Shown in pieces: positions 59,000 through 64,000 of a stretch of DNA of 64,000 bases. Position 1 is the stretch's first letter, and every line of letters starts with the position of its first letter. Origin of the DNA: CAVQFB01 sp963711675 (GTDB lineage: Bacteria; Acidobacteriota; Terriglobia; Terriglobales; Acidobacteriaceae); NCBI GenBank assembly GCA_963711675.1, contig CAVQFB010000009.1, positions 1-64,000 of the forward strand, given 5' to 3'. Under the pieces are notes generated by a model. That model had not been told where the DNA came from, did not search any database, and saw only the letters and a list, made by a program, of their open reading frames with translations. Made by a program: the position numbers and the translations under genes.

Positions 59000-60484
59000 C
59001 TAGGTCACACTCTGTGCTGGCAACTGCGCGACATCCCATGTACCGCTCACCAGGTACTCATCGATCGATTTAGCTGCCCGTCGTCCGGCTCCCATCGCCA
59101 GAATAACGGTTGCGCTCCCGGTCACAATGTCGCCGCCCGCAAAAACTCCCTTTCGCGACGTGCGCTGCGTCGTCGAATCGGCGTCAATGTATCCCCATTT
59201 GTTCGTCTTGAGGCCAGGCGTCGTGCTCTGAACGATTGGATTTGCGCTGGTGCCAATCGCAATCACTGCCACCGAGAGCGGAATTTCAAATTCGGAACCC
59301 GCGATCGGCAGCGGCTTTCTGCGTCCGGAAGCGTCTGGTTCGCCAAGTTCCATGCGCATGCAGCGAACAGCGTTCAGCCAGCCTTTCCCGTCCGAAAGAA
59401 ACTCGATGGGATTGGTCAGCACCTGCACATCGATCCCTTCCTGCTTGGCGTGCTTCACCTCTTCAATCCGTGCCGGCATTTCCGCTTCACTGCGCCGGTA
59501 GAGGATGTATGCGTTGCGCGCGCCCAGCCGTCGTGCTGAGCGGATCGCATCCAACGCCGTGTTTCCGCCGCCGATCACGGCCACATCCTTGTTGCGAAAA
59601 TCGACGATGGGCTCGTCGAAACGTGGAAACTCGTAGGCATGCATCAGATTGATCCGAGTGAGGAACTCATTCGCCGAATAAACGCCGTTCAGGTGCTCAC
59701 CCGGAATGTTCATGAATACCGGTAGCCCCGCACCGGTACCGATGAACACTGCGTCGAACCCTTCCTCCTCGAAGAGTTCATCGATGGTCACCGTTCTGCC
59801 GACCACCACGTCCGTCTCGAACTCCACTCCCATCGCCCGCATGTAGTCGACTTGCTCGCGGATGATCTTCTTGGGAAGGCGAAACTCCGGGATGCCGTAG
59901 ATCAGAACTCCGCCCACTTCATGCAGCGCCTCAAACACGCGTACCTGATGTCCCTTCTGCACCAGATCGCCGGCGGCGGTCAGACCCGACGGGCCGCTTC
60001 CCACGATCGCCACCTTCTTCCCGGTGGGCGGAGCCTTGCGGACACTCCCCATGTCCAAGTGTTGCTGCTCGTAGTCCGCGACGAAGCGCTCCAGATACCC
60101 AATGCCTAGTGACTCCACTTTCTTGTGCATCAGGCAACTGCCTTCGCAGTGATCTTCCTGAGGGCACACCCTCCCGGTGACCGCCGGCAGCACATTGTCT
60201 TCCCGTATCTTGGCCGCCGCTCCCAGGAAGTCGCCGAGCACAATCAATTCCACAAACTCGCGCACCTTCACGCCCACCGGACAATTGTTTGTGCATGTAG
60301 GCTTGGCACACTGTAAACAACGCAGCGCTTCCTGCCGCGCCAGTTCAGGTGAGTATCCCAGGTTAACTTCCGTGAAGTTGAGAACCCGCAACTCCGGAGC
60401 CTGCTCCGGCATGTGCTGCCGCGGAACCTTCATGCGCTCTTTGGGTGAAAGAGGATTGGCCGAGGTCTTGGTTGGCGCGGCCAT
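59000..60484 (-). CDS. GltD/NfnB-like NADPH-dependent oxidoreductase
   Basis: A 494-aa iron-sulfur flavoprotein. The N-terminal cysteine clusters (ALRCLQCAKPTCTNNCPVG and GRVCPQEDHCEGSCLMHKK) bind 4Fe-4S. The FAD motif is KKVAIVGSGPSGLTAAGDLV and the NADPH motif KDVAVIGGGNTALDAIRSAR. The C-terminal FAD contact is KGVFAGGDIVTGSATVILAM. Alone it would be annotated as the glutamate synthase small subunit or homotetrameric GltA. Its TAATG overlap with a PyrK-like partner identifies the pair as NfnAB/SudAB-type, an electron-bifurcating ferredoxin:NAD(P)H oxidoreductase (EC 1.6.1.4 family). Because pyrimidine genes are nearby, a PreT-like role in dihydropyrimidine dehydrogenase is an alternative, but no PreA gene is seen. 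The gene is intact. Confidence 0.87.
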   Translation of the reverse strand: MAAPTKTSANPLSPKERMKVPRQHMPEQAPELRVLNFTEVNLGYSPELARQEALRCLQCAKPTCTNNCPVGVKVREFVELIVLGDFLGAAAKIREDNVLPAVTGRVCPQEDHCEGSCLMHKKVESLGIGYLERFVADYEQQHLDMGSVRKAPPTGKKVAIVGSGPSGLTAAGDLVQKGHQVRVFEALHEVGGVLIYGIPEFRLPKKIIREQVDYMRAMGVEFETDVVVGRTVTIDELFEEEGFDAVFIGTGAGLPVFMNIPGEHLNGVYSANEFLTRINLMHAYEFPRFDEPIVDFRNKDVAVIGGGNTALDAIRSARRLGARNAYILYRRSEAEMPARIEEVKHAKQEGIDVQVLTNPIEFLSDGKGWLNAVRCMRMELGEPDASGRRKPLPIAGSEFEIPLSVAVIAIGTSANPIVQSTTPGLKTNKWGYIDADSTTQRTSRKGVFAGGDIVTGSATVILAMGAGRRAAKSIDEYLVSGTWDVAQLPAQSVT

Positions 60485-61434
60485 TATTCCCCTCCTTTAA
60501 CCGGGCAAGGATCGCCGCCCGCCCGCACCAGTTCCAGCTGCGAGTCGGCATCATGCTGGAACTCAGCCATCGACTTCCGCTCCGCCTCGCGATACATCGA
60601 GTTGCGCTGTATCAATACTTCAAAGTTCACTCGATGCGCCTCGAATTCAGGCCCATCAACGCACGCGAATTCGCTCTTGCCGTCGATCAGAACCCGGCAC
60701 CCGCCGCACATGCCAGTGCCGTCGATCATGATCGGGTTCAGGCTCACAATCGTCCGGATGTTTTCTTTGAGGGTGATGTCAGCCACGGCCTTCATCATGG
60801 GAATCGGGCCGACGGCCAGCACCAGGTCAATGCGCGTTCCGTTTTCGATAAGCTGGCGGAGCTTGTCGGTGACGAAGCCCTTGTCCGCGTAGCTCCCGTC
60901 GTCGGTCGTCACCATCAGCACGTCGCTGACTTCGCGCATCTCGTGCTCCAGGATGACCAAATCTTTGTTGCGGGCTCCCACGATCGAAATCACACGATTC
61001 CCGGCCTGCTTTAGGGCTGCTGCGGTGGGGTAGGCCATGGCGGTTCCAACTCCGCCTCCCATCACGACCACTGTGCCAAACTCCTCGATTTCCGAGGGTT
61101 TACCCAGCGGCCCGACCACGTCCATGATGCTCTCGCCCGAAGTGAGCGAGTTGAGCAGGTGCGTGGTCTTGCCGACCGACTGCACCACGATGTTGATCGT
61201 GCCCCGCTCCGGATCGGAGCGCTCAATAGTCAGAGGAATCCGTTCACCCTGCTCGTAGAGTCGCAGGATCACGAATTGTCCTGGTCTGTGCTTGCGGGCT
61301 ATGCGGCGTGCTTCGATGACGAAGCGCTTGATTCCAGGGGCTATGAACTCTGCGTTAGCTATCTTGAACACGTTTGTCCCGTAGAAATCTCTACCCTGAT
61401 TCTCCGGGACTCCCTGTCCATCGGGCTGTGACAC
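60484..61434 (-). CDS. NfnA/SudB-like FAD/NAD-binding subunit (PyrK family)
   Basis: A 316-aa ferredoxin-reductase-type subunit. The FAD domain has the RxYT-like region RIPLTIERSDPERGTINIVV, and the NAD domain has TVVVMGGGVGTAMAYPTAAA. A C-terminal 2Fe-2S site follows (DGTGMCGGCRV and FACVDGPEFEAHRVNFE), as in PyrK and NfnA. The stop codon shares one base with the start of the GltD-like gene (TAATG), indicating translational coupling and a heterodimer. The family's usual length is ~280 aa; the extra ~35 residues are at the charged N- and C-termini. The gene is intact. Confidence 0.88.
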   Translation of the reverse strand: MSQPDGQGVPENQGRDFYGTNVFKIANAEFIAPGIKRFVIEARRIARKHRPGQFVILRLYEQGERIPLTIERSDPERGTINIVVQSVGKTTHLLNSLTSGESIMDVVGPLGKPSEIEEFGTVVVMGGGVGTAMAYPTAAALKQAGNRVISIVGARNKDLVILEHEMREVSDVLMVTTDDGSYADKGFVTDKLRQLIENGTRIDLVLAVGPIPMMKAVADITLKENIRTIVSLNPIMIDGTGMCGGCRVLIDGKSEFACVDGPEFEAHRVNFEVLIQRNSMYREAERKSMAEFQHDADSQLELVRAGGDPCPVKGGE

Positions 61435-61618
61435 GGATCACCCACGACACGGAGCGGTATCACCGCCTCCCCGAGTTGTCATCCCTAGCGAGGAGTTCTT
61501 GTTTTTTCCGAGCGAGGGACCTGGGCGCGCCGCGTCGGGCGCGAAGGCGCACAAATCACGCGTTTTTGGCGCGCTTCCTTATCGATTCTTCCTCCTGGGG
61601 GGAGGAGCTGTGTTGCAT

Positions 61619-64000
61619 CTAGCTTTCTTGCGGCTTGAAAATCAATCCGCAGCTGGTCTTCCCGTTCATTACCACGGTAAGGGGTGCATCAAATTGCAGA
61701 TGGCGGACGCACCCGCGTTCTTCAACCGCCTGGCGCGAGGATAGCCAGGTCCAGTCGACAAAACCTTCCCCAACGTCAGGATTGACCGTGAAATACCCGA
61801 CCTGAAATGCCGCCAGATTCTGAAAGAAATGACTGCCCTGGGAGGGCGTGATGCGGAAGTCACGAAAGCCGGTCTCAACGATGACACGTGCCGCGGAAAT
61901 CTCGTCCCATTCCACGGGAATACCGAGCCACGGCTCCGTCGATCCCCAACGGCCCACGCCGATCAGCAGGTAGGGAAGGCCTTTTTCCGCGAGCTTTGCG
62001 TTGAGGTGCGCCACGTCTTTGGCGACCTCCTGACTCCTCCCCCGTTCAAAACGGTGAAAATCAACTACGACAACGTCACGCAGGTTCCCGATCCGCCCAT
62101 TCCCCAGCACCTGGGAACTCTGGCAGACTAGCTTCGCCGGATCTACCTCCTCCAGGCGAAGCTCCTCGCCTTCGCGTGACAGCACCAGCGGACGAATTTG
62201 CAGAAATCCAAACTCAGCCATCTCGCCTGCGCGATTAGGCATGCGCGCCGCAAACTCGATTTCCACTGGCCTCCCGAATGCGTCCTCGCCTACCTTCGTG
62301 AGCAGATCCAGAATCTCGGCCAGCGGAAAAGTGTCATGCTTCAGGATTGGCGCAAAACTCACCACGCGGACGCCAGGCCTGCTGACCCCGTCGTAGACAA
62401 CGTGGTTGTCAGCCGAGTAAGTGGAAGCCACATGTTGCAAAGTCCCGTCCTGTTCCGCCGCGTCCAGTCCAAATCGCGCCTCTCGAAGATCCGCCACCGG
62501 GTCTTGATCATGGCCCGGTCCGTGATTCAGTTCAAGCGCCCAGAACTCCGACTGGGAGTTAGTCAAAATGTCTTCCACGGATGAGAACTGCAAGATGTGC
62601 CGCGGATATCGTGGGCAGAACGTCAAGCACCTGCCGCCCGAGACGACCGCGCGTCCCAGTCCCAGGGCCACTGCTGCGATCCCATCTTCATATTTCATCG
62701 GCGCAACCGGGTAGAAGTTGTGCGACCGCACAACGCCCGAGAAGTCCGGATAGAACCGTTTGTGGTGATTGGCTCCCACCACTTGCTGGAGAATCACCGC
62801 CATCTTCTCCTCTTCCAGCCTATAGGGGGTCGCCCTCACATACGCCTTCGCGTGCTGGCTGAAAGTGGAGGCGTAGACGCGCTTGATCGCCTCCATCAGA
62901 CGCTCCAGGCGCACCGACAGATCAACGCGTCGATTCGGGAGCATGAAGGTCTCGTACACGCCCGTGAAGGGCTGGTATTGCGAGTCCTCGAGCAGGCTGG
63001 ACGAGCGCACCGCCAGCGGATAATGCACCTCGGCCAGAAATTCGAGCAGGCAGTCGCGCAACCACGCGGGCAATGACGCCGCCATGAACCGCCGCACAAT
63101 CTCGGCGTCATTGGTGCTGTTGATCGCGAAATCCAGCAGATTGTTCTCGGTCAGGAACCGGTCAAACAGGTCCGTGGCCAGGACCACGCTCGGCGGCACG
63201 CTGATCCGCACACCCGGAAACCGTGCTTCGATCCTGTTGGTATGAAGTAAGTGGCGGACGAACGCTAGCCCTCGCGCCTTGCCGCCCAGCGAACCTCCGC
63301 CGATCCTCAGGAAGAAGCCGTCGCTCGACCTGAGCGTTGAAGGGCTAAAGTCGCCGATAAGAACGTGGCTCTGCTCGCGGCGATACTCTGTGATCGATTC
63401 GATCAAATCCCGCCGGAGATCCTCATGCGTGGCGAAGTCAGACACTTTGCGCGGCCTGAGCTTCTGCGCCAGTACAAATTCGGTTCGCGCCATCAGCCAG
63501 TGGGAAAAATGATTGCTCTGGCCATGAAACGCGATGCTTTCCGACGGAACTTCCTGTAGCAGCTTCTCAAGATCGCTCAGGTCACTTGCCCGCGCTACCT
63601 CCGTGTTGTCGGGCAGACGAAACACGAAGTCGCCAAAACCGAATTGCTCGGTCAGGAGTCTCCGCAATTCGCCCAGCAGCGTCGGCGAGCGTTTCTGCAG
63701 AAACGAATACCCTTCCGCAAACGCCCGCTCCCGGAACGCGGTCCTGCTGGTCTGAAGCACGATCGGAACATCCGGCACATAGCTTCGAATCATGCGAGCC
63801 AGGTCGAAACCGGCATCCGCACTCAACTCCCCGCCGCGTGGAAACTCAACGTCAGACACCACGCCCAGCAAATATTGCCGGTACTTCAGGGCCTGCGCCG
63901 CTGCATCTTCGTAATTCGAGCACAACAGGATCTTGGGCCGGGCCCGCATCCGGAGCAGCTTGTGCGCGACATTCAGCCCTTCGCTGATCAGCCGCCGCGA
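61619..64000 (-). CDS. PEP/pyruvate-binding (PPDK_N) protein with receiver-like domain, 5' end beyond window
   Basis: More than 790 aa, open through the right window edge (upstream in-frame residues RRLISEGLNVAHKLL). The first ~125 visible residues look like a response-regulator fold (KILLCSNYEDAAA, GVVSDVEFPRGG with a candidate acceptor Asp, IVLQTS, FLQKR). A PEP-synthase-type ATP-grasp domain follows (GGGSLGGKARGLAFVRHLL, LAVRSSSLLEDSQYQPFTG, VYETFMLPN, FGFLQIRPLVLS). The swivelling phosphohistidine domain and PEP-binding TIM barrel of PpsA/PPDK are absent; unassigned C-terminal sequence (LLIGVGRWGSTEPWLGIPVE) takes their place. It is therefore not a standard PEP synthase; a signalling or phosphotransfer role is inferred. 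Confidence 0.82.
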   Translation of the reverse strand, partial: SRRLISEGLNVAHKLLRMRARPKILLCSNYEDAAAQALKYRQYLLGVVSDVEFPRGGELSADAGFDLARMIRSYVPDVPIVLQTSRTAFRERAFAEGYSFLQKRSPTLLGELRRLLTEQFGFGDFVFRLPDNTEVARASDLSDLEKLLQEVPSESIAFHGQSNHFSHWLMARTEFVLAQKLRPRKVSDFATHEDLRRDLIESITEYRREQSHVLIGDFSPSTLRSSDGFFLRIGGGSLGGKARGLAFVRHLLHTNRIEARFPGVRISVPPSVVLATDLFDRFLTENNLLDFAINSTNDAEIVRRFMAASLPAWLRDCLLEFLAEVHYPLAVRSSSLLEDSQYQPFTGVYETFMLPNRRVDLSVRLERLMEAIKRVYASTFSQHAKAYVRATPYRLEEEKMAVILQQVVGANHHKRFYPDFSGVVRSHNFYPVAPMKYEDGIAAVALGLGRAVVSGGRCLTFCPRYPRHILQFSSVEDILTNSQSEFWALELNHGPGHDQDPVADLREARFGLDAAEQDGTLQHVASTYSADNHVVYDGVSRPGVRVVSFAPILKHDTFPLAEILDLLTKVGEDAFGRPVEIEFAARMPNRAGEMAEFGFLQIRPLVLSREGEELRLEEVDPAKLVCQSSQVLGNGRIGNLRDVVVVDFHRFERGRSQEVAKDVAHLNAKLAEKGLPYLLIGVGRWGSTEPWLGIPVEWDEISAARVIVETGFRDFRITPSQGSHFFQNLAAFQVGYFTVNPDVGEGFVDWTWLSSRQAVEERGCVRHLQFDAPLTVVMNGKTSCGLIFKPQES

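Noticed and set aside
58259..59539. 426-codon plus-strand open frame
   Set aside because: It runs antisense to the GltD-like gene and the small genes, shows no domain pattern and is a GC-driven shadow frame.

Overview
The window looks like chromosomal DNA of an Acidobacteriota member, most likely the Terriglobia/Koribacter-type lineage. This is inferred from two Oar-like TonB-dependent receptors with an N-terminal carboxypeptidase-regulatory-like domain, a CRTAC1 (FG-GAP/ASPIC-UnbV) protein beside TPR proteins, several paralogous Gfo/Idh/MocA dehydrogenases and fairly GC-rich coding sequence. No taxonomic search was possible.

Layout. (1) 1-3510: end of an rRNA operon, with a complete 23S gene inside a 22-bp processing stem, a hairpin-rich spacer, 5S and a terminator. 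(2) 3588-5475: an IS3-family element (3868-5063, 44-45 bp imperfect terminal inverted repeats) between a truncated LRR-like gene and a small membrane-protein gene. (3) 5580-30176: a large inositol/cyclitol catabolic region. The plus arm carries iolB, an APC permease, a divergent LacI regulator, iolD, iolG, a transaldolase-like gene, two more Gfo/Idh genes, a TonB receptor, iolE, a second LacI regulator, a CRTAC1 protein and a TPR protein. The minus arm carries a Zn-dependent dehydrogenase, a DegT-type aminotransferase, a Gfo-type dehydrogenase and a second iolG. Three transcription units start with the same layout: TTGACA, 26-27 bp, then the palindrome AAGCGCTT. This suggests one LacI-type regulon. 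(4) 30235-36079: a TPR protein, a sulfite-oxidase-like molybdoenzyme and a second TonB receptor, all on the minus strand. (5) 36664-46511: an aromatic-acid module with a benzoate-CoA-ligase-family enzyme, a LysR regulator, an MRJP-family secreted protein, a PanE-like reductase, a benzoylformate decarboxylase, an ActP/DUF485 carboxylate symporter pair and 4-hydroxybenzoate 3-hydroxylase. (6) 46567-50937: a TonB-like protein, a YncE-like propeller, a TolC-family protein and an SDR dehydrogenase. (7) 51046-58151: a reductive pyrimidine-type module (dihydropyrimidinase, LLM-family oxidoreductase, NCS1 permease, beta-ureidopropionase) and a secreted amidohydrolase. (8) 58310-64000: two small proteins, an NfnAB-like flavoprotein pair and a PEP-synthase-like protein cut by the window edge.

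Sequence quality matters for every entry from about 10.9 to 30.1 kb, and to a lesser extent to 41 kb and at 57 kb. Almost every gene there is interrupted by single-base frame changes, although conserved coding continues on both sides. Some frame changes are compensated within 50 bp. I read these as consensus indel errors rather than pseudogenes. I therefore give one full-length CDS per gene, with approximate frame-change positions.

Proposed function, inferred: cyclitols or their derivatives enter through the TonB receptor and the APC permease, are oxidised by IolG/Gfo/Zn-dehydrogenases, dehydrated by IolE, hydrolysed by IolD and isomerised by IolB. iolC, iolJ and iolA are not in the window. 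The transaldolase-like protein, the DegT aminotransferase and the Zn-dehydrogenase suggest an extended or altered pathway.
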